Of a stretch of 64,000 bases of DNA, positions 9,501 through 18,559 are shown piece by piece. Position 1 is the first letter of the stretch. Every line of letters starts with the position of its first letter. The DNA comes from CAYYYG01 sp964591375 (GTDB taxonomy: Bacteria > Patescibacteriota > Microgenomatia > UBA1406 > GWC2-37-13), in assembly GCA_964591375.1 (NCBI GenBank), contig CAZQAU010000001.1:85504-149503 (forward strand), in the 5' to 3' direction. The notes below the pieces were generated by a model that saw nothing but the letters and a program-made list of their open reading frames with translations, had not been told where the DNA came from and did not search any database. Made by a program: the position numbers and the translations under genes.

Positions 9501-12500
9501 TATATTAACAAAACATTGTTGATGGGAACAGAAGGAAAAACAAAATTATCGGAAATGGCATTGCCTCCTTTTTCCAGAGATATTGTCCAGTTTATTGAAC
9601 AATTTTTCCCTCCAAATGTTGCTCGTGTTTTTACTCCCAATTCTACTTACGAAAAGAACGGTCATATTCGTTATATCAAAATGTTTAAAAAGGCACGTGG
9701 TATTGGAGAATACCAATACTTTATGTTTATGAAGTATTTTCTGGTTCGATATGCAACTGTATTCCAAACAGAAAGCACTTTTAAGCAAGAAGTCAAGTCT
9801 TGGTTTAGTGGCAAAAAACGAGCGGTTAAAATAAATGGCAAAAAATTACAAGCAGATTACAATTTGCTGGAACTTGCCAATTATTTTGTCAAGAGTGGTA
9901 TTATTCTTGCCTCATTCCCTATACTTGACAGAAACAAAGTGAATGACGCCGAATCAACTAGAGCACAAGGCCTTGTGCAAGTATATGACTGGTACAAGAA
10001 ACAACAAAAAGAAAAGAAGGTTTTGAAATCATATGAAAAAGATATTCCCAGAATCAACCCCGTGAAACGAGCCAAAAAGGATATTTTGAAAACAACATTT
10101 ATTGCAAACACCAATAGCTCTTTGGAGTCTGTACTGAATGCATGTGATGATATTTCAAGGATATCGTCCAATGATGTTGTACAGCAATTGAGTAACACAA
10201 GCAGTGAGCTTGACAATGTTCAAAAATCTATTACATTACTCAATAGTGATATTTCTAGTGGAAAAGAGACTTCAAGTGAAACTATAAACATAGAACCATC
10301 TTCTTCTTCTAAAGAAGAAATAGTAGTCTCAACCGGAGTGGATTTATCTGCAGTAATTGATGCTGCGTTTACCAAAGCAAGGAAAGAAACAATCGAAATA
10401 CAACAAAAGGCTCTTGAAAAAGAAGCATTGAAAAAACAAGCAATTGCCGAGCAGGCCTTACTGGAAGACAAATTGCAACGAGCACGAATGCTATCTTTTA
10501 TTGCAAATGCAAAACCAGAAGCATATCCAGTAGATTTGAATATCAAATATGTCCCTTCGGTTTTGCTTTGTAATGCTTTGAAAAATTATGTAGATTCTGT
10601 TGACAATAATAGAACTGGTCCGTCATCACAATTATCTTCTATAATATTTAGTGATGAGTGGAAAGAAACATATTTAAAGGCCAGATATGGCGTAATTGAT
10701 AGTTATTTTAATACATTGGTTACTTATGAAATACGCCAAGAAGCTGGTGGCCGTGTATTATATTCTAGACATATCAAAGAAGCATTTGCGCCTTATCCAA
10801 ATGAAGGAGATATTGACGAGTTTACTGGAGAAATTGATGCCGAGGAAGAAAAGAAACTGAGAGAGGAAATTGACAAAGATGAAATGATGCAAAATCTGGC
10901 TTTGCAGTTGGAAGCAACTTTAGAAGAGGACATTGACCTAGAAGGAGAAGAAGGAGAAGAAGGATCACAACAAGAAGAAGAATCAGAAGAACTTACCAAT
11001 GAAGATTTGGAATTTTTGGATGAGCATGAATATGTGACTGATGAAGAATCAGAACTTATTTCCACCTTGACAAAGACGATATTGACTATTTTTGTTGAAA
11101 AACTCAATAATCACCCTGAAGCGGTTCGTGTCAAAGAAATGCTTGAAGAACTGGAAACCCGTCGTATGGCGTTACAAGCCGCAGAATCACATGATACTAT
11201 TTTGAATCACAAAGATCTAAACGGATTGTTTATGCAAGAGTATCAAGAAAACGTGCCTACGTTTAGAATTAATGCTGTTACTAAAAAAGAAAGTCAAGAT
11301 GTTTTGGAAGATATGCTGAAAAAGTATAACGATTACGGTTCCAGCTTGGAGGTTCATATAGCAAATATTTATGCTCATAGAAAAGAAGAGATGAACAAAC
11401 AATATTTCCCTTTCTTTAGCTTTTTTGGCACTTATCAAGACACGGCAGAAAATACTCCTTTTATTTTTGATGCTGTGAACCAGAGTATGACACAGATTCT
11501 AAAGAATGCGTTGGAGAATGAAATTCTATTGTTTAATATGAATGCTGCGATATTCCATCCTACAAAACCCAAACTATGTAGCAATGCATTTTATACGATT
11601 GAAAGCGACGAACCTGTGCAGGAAGAGCCTCCAAAGAAAAAAAAGACGAACACAACGAGCAATATCATTTTTGATCCTGATGCAACCCCGATTGAACAGT
11701 ACATTCAAATTATCATGCAAACAAGAAAAGAGCAGAAGATGGAGACGGCCAAAACTATGCTTACCAGTGATTCTGGGGCTGCAACTCCGATTGTACCTTA
11801 TATTTCTAATACACCAGCAGATTTGCCAGAAAAGAACGATATTTTACAAGGCTATGATTTGATAAGGAAGCCTTTGACCATGGACAATTTTAAATTATGG
11901 ACGGATTTGGGATTGACCTATGATTTAGTAGAAATTCTTAAAAGAATTCGTGATGTTCGCCAATCCTTTGACGTTTCGATGCTTCTTACTTTGGACATAA
12001 AAGCGTTGAAGCGCAAAGCGAACATAACCTCTATGGATCAAATAAGAAGATATATGCCAAACAAATACGCTCCTTTGATTGCATGGTACAAACAAATGCT
12101 GGAAAAATATGTTATTTTGCCAGAGGGCATTACCTCAGCAGATATTATCGAAGATAGATTCAATTTGCCTATGAATCGACAGACCGTATGGGAATTTAAT
12201 ATTGCATATTCCAAAATAGCCAACATTAATCAAGAGGTGATAAACTTTTCGGAAGCAATGAATATGACTTTGGGCAAGATAGTCAAACTGGGTCAGTATG
12301 GAGGAGATATCTTTTTGCTGGTACTTTACTATTCTAAGAAATCTCCAGAAAAGAGTGTTTTGTACAAAAATGTTTACAATGCTGCAAACATGTTTGCCCG
12401 GTTGCTTGATGCTATTGATTCTGGGTACAAGTTAAATCTGACTCCTACATTGGAAGTTCAAAATCCACAATGGCTAAATATTGTTTCTGGCTCAAATGTT

Positions 12501-13715
12501 ACTATTAAAATGAATTCTGCTGCTTTGATTTTGTTCTATCATCGAGTGATTAGATATGCATATGATACGATTATTAACATTGAGCGACGGGATTTTTATG
12601 CTGTTTGCGAATTTGTGTGGAATATAGTTGGCAACAATTTTATAGGAGTCTCTGATCGTGAACTACTATCATTTATGAGAAACGTCAATTGCAACGATTT
12701 TGAGACTCTTATAAATAAGCTGTACGAAATAGACCCAAGTCCTTTTACTATCAAACCAAACAAGACTGTCTCGGTATTTGAAGACAGTACGGCACATTTT
12801 AAACAAAAATTACGAGATGCATGTGGCTTATTGTCTCCTGATGACAATTTTCCAAATTCGGTTAATATGTTTGACAAGTATAGTTGTTTGATAGAAAGAG
12901 GCTTTCAATATATCAAGTTTAGCTATTTGTTGGTGAAGGCAATGAGACAAATTTTGATTATTTCTGCCATTGGAGGAATGGACCCAGATACCAATAAACC
13001 ATTCAATATTACAAAAGATAATGTGTACAAAGTAGCCGATGTTTTTGTTAAAATGTATGCTACTGTGACGGCTTCAAAGACCTATATGAAAGAAGCAGAA
13101 AACTTTTATCTCAAATCATACGAAAAATACAATCCCAAGTTTGACTTTAGTAATGGCGACAAATTACTAGACTTTAAAAACGCTCTGATTTTGGACATAA
13201 GTGCATATATTAAATCAATACTGGCCATAACTGAAACAACATTGCCAGATTCGGATGTTGCTCAGCTTGTTTTAAATGCAGAAAAGAAAACAACAAATAG
13301 CACTTGGCTTTCTGCAAACAAAACGATCATTTTGGATGTTGAAGAAAGTTTTATTGACTACATTCAAAAATCAACACTGACCATATTTAATCCCAATCCA
13401 AATCCGTTATTACAATCGTCAACTGTAAAACCAAATCCTAAAATGATACTAAGGATTTTGAGTGAGTCCTTAGACAACAACTATTTTGAGCCGTTTATTG
13501 CAGTTGCAAAGAAATTATACATAGTACAAGTATTTGCCAATTCGTTGGTAATCACCCAGGATATTGTAAACTCAATCGAACAAGCAAACAATGTACTGCT
13601 TGCAAATATTACAAACATGAACATACCTAAAAAAAAGAGTGTATCGAGTCCTATGATCTACCAAAAAACTGGCACTATAAAATATACAAGCAATGCAAGC
13701 CATTATTGGAAATGA
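6576..13715 (+). CDS. Giant uncharacterised protein, probably structural (2379 aa)
   Basis: The largest gene in the window. The open frame extends to a TTG at 6525, but the first ATG at 6576 gives MKRRFEAIVISDEESSEE, a natural start. The N-terminal third is globular and aromatic-rich. Residues about 690-760 are acidic and low in complexity, and a second very acidic stretch, with runs of EEGEEGEEG, lies near 1435-1490. The last 800 residues are mostly helical. No enzyme motif or transmembrane segment was seen. Size and position beside the histone and portal genes suggest an internal virion, tegument-like or scaffold protein, but this is inference. Confidence 0.9.
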   Translation: MKRRFEAIVISDEESSEEIEVIETKKAEIALNIKEPSTKFIDEPIAFGDLITTNNRVFREAVTPENSTDILYFPPLVHKNMLAFFQRYKSDDKLRRIFESNGTDTTPIISPYDHLPAMFMMGMQNSVRNHTYYAFGDTSKGLWSWVFAFCLGIFKIEVIHNDKLITSSWLQYFTEIFVGYQLPTLTIQYKFYFPFQINVVIFDIQGLQSFIAQHNTIPADETNKWGFGTIVFSSERQLIDKNTNKPKVLFDLVNPEATPNEIAKKTYTKEVLVLMEAVSHGFPARQNARRCTMFSRIKKEDFAFKVKEIENYRKSQTNKTSNVFKALQPSYSLLWGFVKQVGTGSDTEIEKRIDDYVNWNPTLAYKNLFEIVNAKMIGKRARDAWVVVTSGYGNVVTGIHMARTKSQYDVPVFVLCTNYFTYVLVKARIHILEHIFQGVDTRIYAILAPRMLFHLQPKPIYSSKGHVFKDVMARIAKKVANATPAGHEFVIRKVMFDKNTVKMEYIKQLLNENSPVDQIVILHDPRYYEIAHEGEAVSHNASLLSAPENIYYDINEDVYTEITTITDFVYNQTKKEESSAKYIVYQNKSLMEGRQDEIVVTQDSILDASSQLSLYSLADPVSDSIVQSIEKSAPETEIQKMIIRLSENIELEEVPFGMITEEVESGVVYPSINEKRNVNLTGNQKILPEEPLSPMDALDNMQNMDEEMAEKDDEVEVVGDPIEIEDNDIKAIDLSSSSIGSEDTVLSDSSDNSITRTDVVKNILMQTYEKRSGNDNSVNVLTESDNELLKQIVSRVFDRNNPNHINSIQILEDTLINTLFVKSNIKVSVDAFKKRLVMSIMKFSDDTQTANTLINNFVSHVVGVINVSKKTVLDIVKIQNESLTKFSLWQITARIIFETMVSVLPDNWKHPKIAIGPKENDFYNATNKFVNDISKTFSNTEKWEPLLYRIYRSGKPIVSEKNWQQNKSVFEKRYKYINKTLLMGTEGKTKLSEMALPPFSRDIVQFIEQFFPPNVARVFTPNSTYEKNGHIRYIKMFKKARGIGEYQYFMFMKYFLVRYATVFQTESTFKQEVKSWFSGKKRAVKINGKKLQADYNLLELANYFVKSGIILASFPILDRNKVNDAESTRAQGLVQVYDWYKKQQKEKKVLKSYEKDIPRINPVKRAKKDILKTTFIANTNSSLESVLNACDDISRISSNDVVQQLSNTSSELDNVQKSITLLNSDISSGKETSSETINIEPSSSSKEEIVVSTGVDLSAVIDAAFTKARKETIEIQQKALEKEALKKQAIAEQALLEDKLQRARMLSFIANAKPEAYPVDLNIKYVPSVLLCNALKNYVDSVDNNRTGPSSQLSSIIFSDEWKETYLKARYGVIDSYFNTLVTYEIRQEAGGRVLYSRHIKEAFAPYPNEGDIDEFTGEIDAEEEKKLREEIDKDEMMQNLALQLEATLEEDIDLEGEEGEEGSQQEEESEELTNEDLEFLDEHEYVTDEESELISTLTKTILTIFVEKLNNHPEAVRVKEMLEELETRRMALQAAESHDTILNHKDLNGLFMQEYQENVPTFRINAVTKKESQDVLEDMLKKYNDYGSSLEVHIANIYAHRKEEMNKQYFPFFSFFGTYQDTAENTPFIFDAVNQSMTQILKNALENEILLFNMNAAIFHPTKPKLCSNAFYTIESDEPVQEEPPKKKKTNTTSNIIFDPDATPIEQYIQIIMQTRKEQKMETAKTMLTSDSGAATPIVPYISNTPADLPEKNDILQGYDLIRKPLTMDNFKLWTDLGLTYDLVEILKRIRDVRQSFDVSMLLTLDIKALKRKANITSMDQIRRYMPNKYAPLIAWYKQMLEKYVILPEGITSADIIEDRFNLPMNRQTVWEFNIAYSKIANINQEVINFSEAMNMTLGKIVKLGQYGGDIFLLVLYYSKKSPEKSVLYKNVYNAANMFARLLDAIDSGYKLNLTPTLEVQNPQWLNIVSGSNVTIKMNSAALILFYHRVIRYAYDTIINIERRDFYAVCEFVWNIVGNNFIGVSDRELLSFMRNVNCNDFETLINKLYEIDPSPFTIKPNKTVSVFEDSTAHFKQKLRDACGLLSPDDNFPNSVNMFDKYSCLIERGFQYIKFSYLLVKAMRQILIISAIGGMDPDTNKPFNITKDNVYKVADVFVKMYATVTASKTYMKEAENFYLKSYEKYNPKFDFSNGDKLLDFKNALILDISAYIKSILAITETTLPDSDVAQLVLNAEKKTTNSTWLSANKTIILDVEESFIDYIQKSTLTIFNPNPNPLLQSSTVKPNPKMILRILSESLDNNYFEPFIAVAKKLYIVQVFANSLVITQDIVNSIEQANNVLLANITNMNIPKKKSVSSPMIYQKTGTIKYTSNASHYWK

Positions 13716-13942
13716 TTAATGCATTTCGAAAAAACCATTTTTATTATAATTAGTTTTTATTGTGTTTAAATTTTTTTGGATTGAATTGAAAAAATAAAAA
13801 ATTGATTCTAAATTTAAATTATACGGAATCAGATAAAAGAACTTAAAGTCCTATTTTTAAGCAATTTAGAATCAGTTCAGTTCTAAAACAAATACAAGTC
13901 TTCATAAAGGCAACCTAACTTAAAAAAAAACAAAAAAAAAAT
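13716..13942. other. Intergenic AT-rich region upstream of the histone gene
   Basis: About 225 bases with no gene. It contains the 3' end of the giant gene and a poly-A-rich leader (13921-13942) directly before the histone ATG. I see no clear TATA box or repeat. Confidence 0.5.
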
Positions 13943-14632
13943 ATGGCAGAAGACAATCAAACAAACGGGGATGCCAATGGAACAGACTTTTATGATGATA
14001 ATACTACAGTATCAAAGGAAGGATCAAAAACCAGAACAAAGTCAAACACAAAAAATGCAACTGCAAAATCTAAAGTGAAGGAAGCAAAGGAAGCTGCAAA
14101 AAACAAACGTGATGCAGGCACTCAAATTGTTGCCAAAAAAAAAGTCAGGCAACGAGATTTGCACAATAAGGCGGCATCGGCTGGAGGAGGCGTAAAGAAA
14201 CCTCATAGATTCAGACCAGGCACTGTTGCATTGCGAGAAATCAGAAGATATCAAAAAACGACAGAACTTTTGATTAGAAAGTTGCCTTTCCAAAGATTAG
14301 TCAGAGAAGTTGCACAGGATTTCAAGGAGGATCTCCGATTCCAATCGGCTGCCATAATGGCTATGCAAGAAGCATCCGAAGACTATCTTGTTGAATTGTT
14401 TGAAGATACAAATTTGGCTGCCATTCATGCCAGAAGAGTCACTATTATGCCAAAAGATATGTCTCTTGCTCGTAGAGTTGGAACACGAAACAGATACAAT
14501 CCAATGCAAACTCCACAAAAGCGAGTTACAGTCCCCAGAAAATCAATTGCTGCAGGAACCACTCAAATGGGAGGCAAAAAAGCAACGATTCCTAGTGTAC
14601 CAGTTGCACAGCCTACTACTACACCAAAATAA
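13943..14632 (+). CDS. Histone H3 with long N- and C-terminal extensions (229 aa)
   Basis: Residues 82-180 are an unmistakable histone H3 core: KKPHRFRPGTVALREIRRYQ, then KLPFQRLVREVAQDFKEDLR, EASEDYLVELFEDTNLAAIH and RVTIMPKD, with few changes from cellular H3. The H3 Lys36 and Lys79 equivalents are kept (Lys85, Lys128). The cysteine of animal H3 is alanine here. The usual ARTKQTARKS tail is absent; an 80-residue basic and acidic tail replaces it, and about 49 extra basic residues follow the core. It probably compacts viral DNA or enters host chromatin. Mirusviruses and some giant viruses are known to carry histones. No H4, H2A or H2B partner lies in the window. Confidence 0.97.
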   Translation: MAEDNQTNGDANGTDFYDDNTTVSKEGSKTRTKSNTKNATAKSKVKEAKEAAKNKRDAGTQIVAKKKVRQRDLHNKAASAGGGVKKPHRFRPGTVALREIRRYQKTTELLIRKLPFQRLVREVAQDFKEDLRFQSAAIMAMQEASEDYLVELFEDTNLAAIHARRVTIMPKDMSLARRVGTRNRYNPMQTPQKRVTVPRKSIAAGTTQMGGKKATIPSVPVAQPTTTPK

Positions 14633-14675
14633 TGTGTTCATTTTGTGTTCATTGTATTTTTTATTTTGCGTCAAA

Positions 14676-14681
14676 AATAAA
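14676..14681 (+). terminator. AATAAA poly(A)-type signal
   Basis: AATAAA begins 44 bases after the histone stop codon, within a T-rich context, before the portal gene. Confidence 0.5.
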
Positions 14682-14796
14682 ACCAATTTTTCTTGATATT
14701 ATATACACTCTTTTTTTGTAAGAATATAATTGACAAGTTTGTTATATTTATTGTATAAATCAATAAACCAGTGCATAAAAAGATACGATATATTTT

Positions 14797-17085
14797 ATGA
14801 TGCCGCCAAACACTTTGTTTCCCAATGAAGTTTCCATAAACGAACTGGAACGGTCTTGTTTGTGGGCATTATCCAAAAACCCTATTATTGCAGCATGTAT
14901 TCATTATATCTCGTCCAAAATTCATGCCAATGGAATGCACTTTTATTTTGGATGCAAGTTTGTAGGGACAACACCAAACTTTAAAAATGTGGTGGACAAG
15001 TATTGGATCCCTGCATCCAAACAAGCATTGCATCATATCATGGTTCAGGGATTTTTTGTATGGGTTCCAATGGTGTTAAAAGATGGAAATGTCTTTCCAA
15101 AAATTCTGAATCCAATGAGCTACAATATCAAAATGAGATATTCGGAATTGTCTGAAGCATACAAGTATCGTGTGTTTAGGACAGGATTGGAAAAAATACT
15201 AAATCCATCAGAAGAAATAGAAGAAGATGAAACCAGAGAATATATCAGAATTGATTGTGGATTGGGCATTGATAAAATCACTGGAGAAGACAAGCTTGCA
15301 ACAGTGGTCGATTTTGTCGAATTCTTGCCTACAAAAACTGGCAACTTGACTAGTCTTTTGGCAACGCTATTTGAAGAAATAACTCTAACTGATACAGAAA
15401 AGCTAAACTATAGCAAACAGCAAACCAATATTGCTCATGCAGTGCCGTTTGTCGAAATGCCGGAATTAAATGACAGTTTTGTGAAAAATTTGTTTGAGTC
15501 AAACGTAGCGCCTGCAACTCAGGACAAGGCCATCAATGATACATTCAAAGGAATGAGCAATGCAAATATTAATGCATTTTTAACACTGAGAGCAAGATAC
15601 ATTCAATATGCAGATCAAAGAGGACTTGATGCCGTATTGAATCAGACAGATGAAATGATAAAAGGAATAATTGCAAAAGCAGACCAATTCAAAAAACAAC
15701 TTTCAGATGGGACAAATCAGCAAGGCAATTTTTGGCCTGCTCCTTATGGAAGCAAAGTTTCACCTTACAAACCAAGTGCAGATTCTAAACACTATAACTA
15801 TATCATGGACAATTTTAGAAAGACATGTTGCAATGTGTTCCAATTACCTGTTGGACTGTTAGATATGACCGGGAAAGTACAATCTGCTACTGAATTCCAG
15901 CGACAAGAAATAGATAACATAATTATGTTTTGGACAAGACAATTATCTACTCCGTTTACTGAAATATATAACATAATATATTCACAAGGAGATTCTGATT
16001 GGTTCAAGAAAGAAATTATTACCAAATGGCTGTCGTCCAAAATACTCGAAGTAACAAAACAAAAAATATTAGGTACTTATGTAGACCAAAAGACTTTGCT
16101 TAGTAGTGCCACAATGAAATTTGAGAGTGACCATACGGTTATTGAAACGCCTGATATCAATGGAAAAAGAAAAAGAAAAAATTTAACTAAAAACCAAAAC
16201 AATCACACGATATCAGAAATTGCGACTGTTCATGAAATACCACATAACAATATGGATAGTAGTACAGATGAGGACGATACTAGTGAAGACGAAACTGAAA
16301 GGAAATCTAAAAAAATTAGACGATCCAAAAACTTTTATGACAAACAAATGGAGACAGAGTCACTCAAGAAAGCTATTGATATTGTGAATGCACTGGAATT
16401 GGCTACAGAAGACGGAGGCGAAGATGTATTTGACAAAATAGAAAGCGAAGATGGTTTGAGCACGATTTTGATAGAGAACATAGATCAGCTAAAAACCCTT
16501 GTGCAAAAAGAATCCCATGTTACAGTAACCTATGCACAAGCCACTCCTTTGACCATGGCACAATTGGTCACAGCTTATTTGTACAAAATTATTACCAGAC
16601 ATGAATTTATTACTGCAGTAAGGGCACAGTCTAACTTGGGAGTGCATCCTGATATGTGCGATTATGATGGAGTATTGAATGATTGTCAAGAAATACTAGG
16701 GGCTATTCAGACAGAAAAAATATTACAAGACACTGCATTGGCGCCATTATTGACTTTGCAGAAACAAAGAATAGTGAAGAACGAAAAAGAGGCTGTAGAT
16801 AAAGCAGTGGACAAAGTCGTTGCCGAATGGGAACGCAAAATGATGCTGTTGAAAAACACTATGAAATCTACAAATGATTCGAATACATCAAAAAAAGAAA
16901 ATACAAAGGAAAAGAAAAGCAAAAACTCTGAAAACAAACAAGACGACAAAGATGTGAAAGAAAAGAAAGCCAATAAATCTGATGGACTGGGAAGTAATGA
17001 AACTATGAGTGGCCGTAAGAAGCACAGTAGCAAAAAAGGCATAAATATTGGCAAAGATAAGGCTACGGATGCAACTGAAGTATAA
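14797..17085 (+). CDS. Portal protein, phage/herpesvirus type (762 aa)
   Basis: The N-terminal 400 residues follow the plan of phage portal proteins. NPIIAACIHYISSKIHANG (28-46) is the early helix. Next comes a wing segment with GFFVWVPMVLKDGNVFPKIL (about 84-103) and LNPMSYNIKMR. Near 348-392, PVGLLDMTGKVQSATEFQRQ leads into a helix ending LSTPFTEIYNII, equivalent to the phage xGVPPxLLGxxxxSxxE clip and stem region. The second half (about 460-762) is a charged, acidic then Lys-rich extension that phage portals lack. The protein would form the dodecameric channel for packaging DNA with a terminase, which is not in this window. ATGATG gives two possible starts one codon apart. Confidence 0.75.
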   Translation: MMPPNTLFPNEVSINELERSCLWALSKNPIIAACIHYISSKIHANGMHFYFGCKFVGTTPNFKNVVDKYWIPASKQALHHIMVQGFFVWVPMVLKDGNVFPKILNPMSYNIKMRYSELSEAYKYRVFRTGLEKILNPSEEIEEDETREYIRIDCGLGIDKITGEDKLATVVDFVEFLPTKTGNLTSLLATLFEEITLTDTEKLNYSKQQTNIAHAVPFVEMPELNDSFVKNLFESNVAPATQDKAINDTFKGMSNANINAFLTLRARYIQYADQRGLDAVLNQTDEMIKGIIAKADQFKKQLSDGTNQQGNFWPAPYGSKVSPYKPSADSKHYNYIMDNFRKTCCNVFQLPVGLLDMTGKVQSATEFQRQEIDNIIMFWTRQLSTPFTEIYNIIYSQGDSDWFKKEIITKWLSSKILEVTKQKILGTYVDQKTLLSSATMKFESDHTVIETPDINGKRKRKNLTKNQNNHTISEIATVHEIPHNNMDSSTDEDDTSEDETERKSKKIRRSKNFYDKQMETESLKKAIDIVNALELATEDGGEDVFDKIESEDGLSTILIENIDQLKTLVQKESHVTVTYAQATPLTMAQLVTAYLYKIITRHEFITAVRAQSNLGVHPDMCDYDGVLNDCQEILGAIQTEKILQDTALAPLLTLQKQRIVKNEKEAVDKAVDKVVAEWERKMMLLKNTMKSTNDSNTSKKENTKEKKSKNSENKQDDKDVKEKKANKSDGLGSNETMSGRKKHSSKKGINIGKDKATDATEV

Positions 17086-17160
17086 TTTTATAATTTCAGC
17101 TATTTATTTTATTTGTACTTGTTAAATGCAAACAATATTTTATCCTTCAAAGTAAAACTA

Positions 17161-17168
17161 CTTTTTTG
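17161..17168 (+). promoter_or_regulatory. CTTTTTTG upstream motif
   Basis: CTTTTTTG lies 14 bases before the ATG at 17183, matching the motif before 5962 and 17584. Confidence 0.4.
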
Positions 17169-17182
17169 TAACAATTACATCT

Positions 17183-17500
17183 ATGGACGTTTATTTTCTT
17201 ATTGCATTCAGTTTTACCGTTTTGACTGCTACGTTTATCAGTCTATTTTTCATCAAGTTTTACATTGACAGATTTTATTGGATAATCCAAAAACTATGTA
17301 TCGTCAGCATTGGCTGCTGTATTATCCTATGGGTAGCTGCAAATTTTTGCAATATAATGCATCACGGATTTAAAGATGGCATGGCCAACTCAATTCAATC
17401 TCATATTTCTCTGCTAAATACTTTCAAATGGCTTTCACAAACAACTCTTTTGTGTTTAGACGTCATTTGGACAACAATTCGCAAAATGTATAATTTTTAA
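17183..17500 (+). CDS. Small membrane protein with two transmembrane helices (105 aa)
   Basis: Two hydrophobic helices, residues about 3-25 and 34-56, are joined by a short loop with KFYIDRFYW, followed by a 45-residue tail. No signal peptide or known family. Holin-like function is conceivable from size and topology, but nothing specific supports it. It lies between the portal gene and a 319-residue gene, all on the same strand with short gaps, so it may belong to a virion assembly block. Confidence 0.8.
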   Translation: MDVYFLIAFSFTVLTATFISLFFIKFYIDRFYWIIQKLCIVSIGCCIILWVAANFCNIMHHGFKDGMANSIQSHISLLNTFKWLSQTTLLCLDVIWTTIRKMYNF

Positions 17501-17570
17501 AAATAATTATTTATTGTTATAAAATATGATAATTTTTTGACTTTGACAAAACCCACACATTCAAAGTATT

Positions 17571-17578
17571 CTTTTTTG
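17571..17578 (+). promoter_or_regulatory. CTTTTTTG upstream motif
   Basis: CTTTTTTG lies 5 bases before the ATG at 17584; same motif and near-start position as at 5946 and 17161. Confidence 0.4.
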
Positions 17579-17583
17579 AAAAA

Positions 17584-18543
17584 ATGGTCAAGATTGTAGA
17601 AATCGAAGATGTTATGGAAGAAGATAATGTTACGGCAAGACGCGTTAGGATTATGACTCCCGAAGAATTTAACGAATTAAATTTGCCAAAAGATGCACCT
17701 AATATACAGGCGTATGCTTCAATTGTTTCTCATCGAATCATAACATCAGATAAAATCGACTCAAAGGATAAGCGATGGGTTATTATCGAAAACAAATGCA
17801 TGGGGTTGTGTCCAACAATTAGCGGGTTGGAATTCCAAATATTCTCAGCAACTATGGATATCAAACAATCCATTATAGCACAAACATTTGAATGTATTGA
17901 TTACATAGAATTTTCGCATATTGAAAAAGAAGATGCAAAAAAGTTTCCAAAAACCAAACCGATTTTGGTTGATTTGTGTACGTTAAGAGCGTTTTTCAAA
18001 TTGAACAAATCTCTTACAGATATCTTTTTTGTTATCAATGATAATGGCTACGTTATGTCATTTCTTACTTTCACCAATATGAAAGACATTGAAAACGCAA
18101 TGTCGGTACCACTCCAAGTAAAAGGATTTGCTGATAAAATCAATGCAGCGTATAAACTAGTGGAACAAGAATATGAGAAGGCAACAGGCAAAAACAAAAA
18201 AGATTTGTCTATTGAGGAGGTTGTATCCTGTTGCAATTCTTTATGCAAACAAAAGCATATGAATGCATTCAAAAACGAGGATTTGGAGAAAAAATTGGCA
18301 GCCGGAGAAAACATTTTTTCAAGCAAAGAAGAAATCGAGAACAAAATGGAAGAACCCAAATCAGTGGATCCTGATATATCCATTGTTAATCTTATTGCAG
18401 GAATAGACATACATGGCAATGAAGACAATACTCCAGTGAAAATAGTGTCACATGGAAATGTCATTACTGGCATTAATGAAACAAATCTCATTGAGGATTT
18501 ATCAATTGAAGTACAAAAAATTACATTACAAAACAGAAACTGA
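17584..18543 (+). CDS. Uncharacterised protein (319 aa)
   Basis: Soluble, alpha/beta-looking protein with a globular first 210 residues and an acidic C-terminal tail. It has a cysteine cluster at CCNSLC (about 213-218) with no matching second pair for a zinc site. No motif recognised. It follows the portal and small membrane gene on the same strand and is convergent with the next gene. A capsid accessory role such as a triplex-like subunit would fit the context but is not supported by sequence. Confidence 0.88.
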   Translation: MVKIVEIEDVMEEDNVTARRVRIMTPEEFNELNLPKDAPNIQAYASIVSHRIITSDKIDSKDKRWVIIENKCMGLCPTISGLEFQIFSATMDIKQSIIAQTFECIDYIEFSHIEKEDAKKFPKTKPILVDLCTLRAFFKLNKSLTDIFFVINDNGYVMSFLTFTNMKDIENAMSVPLQVKGFADKINAAYKLVEQEYEKATGKNKKDLSIEEVVSCCNSLCKQKHMNAFKNEDLEKKLAAGENIFSSKEEIENKMEEPKSVDPDISIVNLIAGIDIHGNEDNTPVKIVSHGNVITGINETNLIEDLSIEVQKITLQNRN

Positions 18544-18559
18544 AAAAATACCAAGTGTA

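Noticed and set aside
14042..14518. Minus-strand open frames opposite histone H3
   Set aside because: The plus strand encodes an unmistakable H3 core; the antisense frames are by-products.
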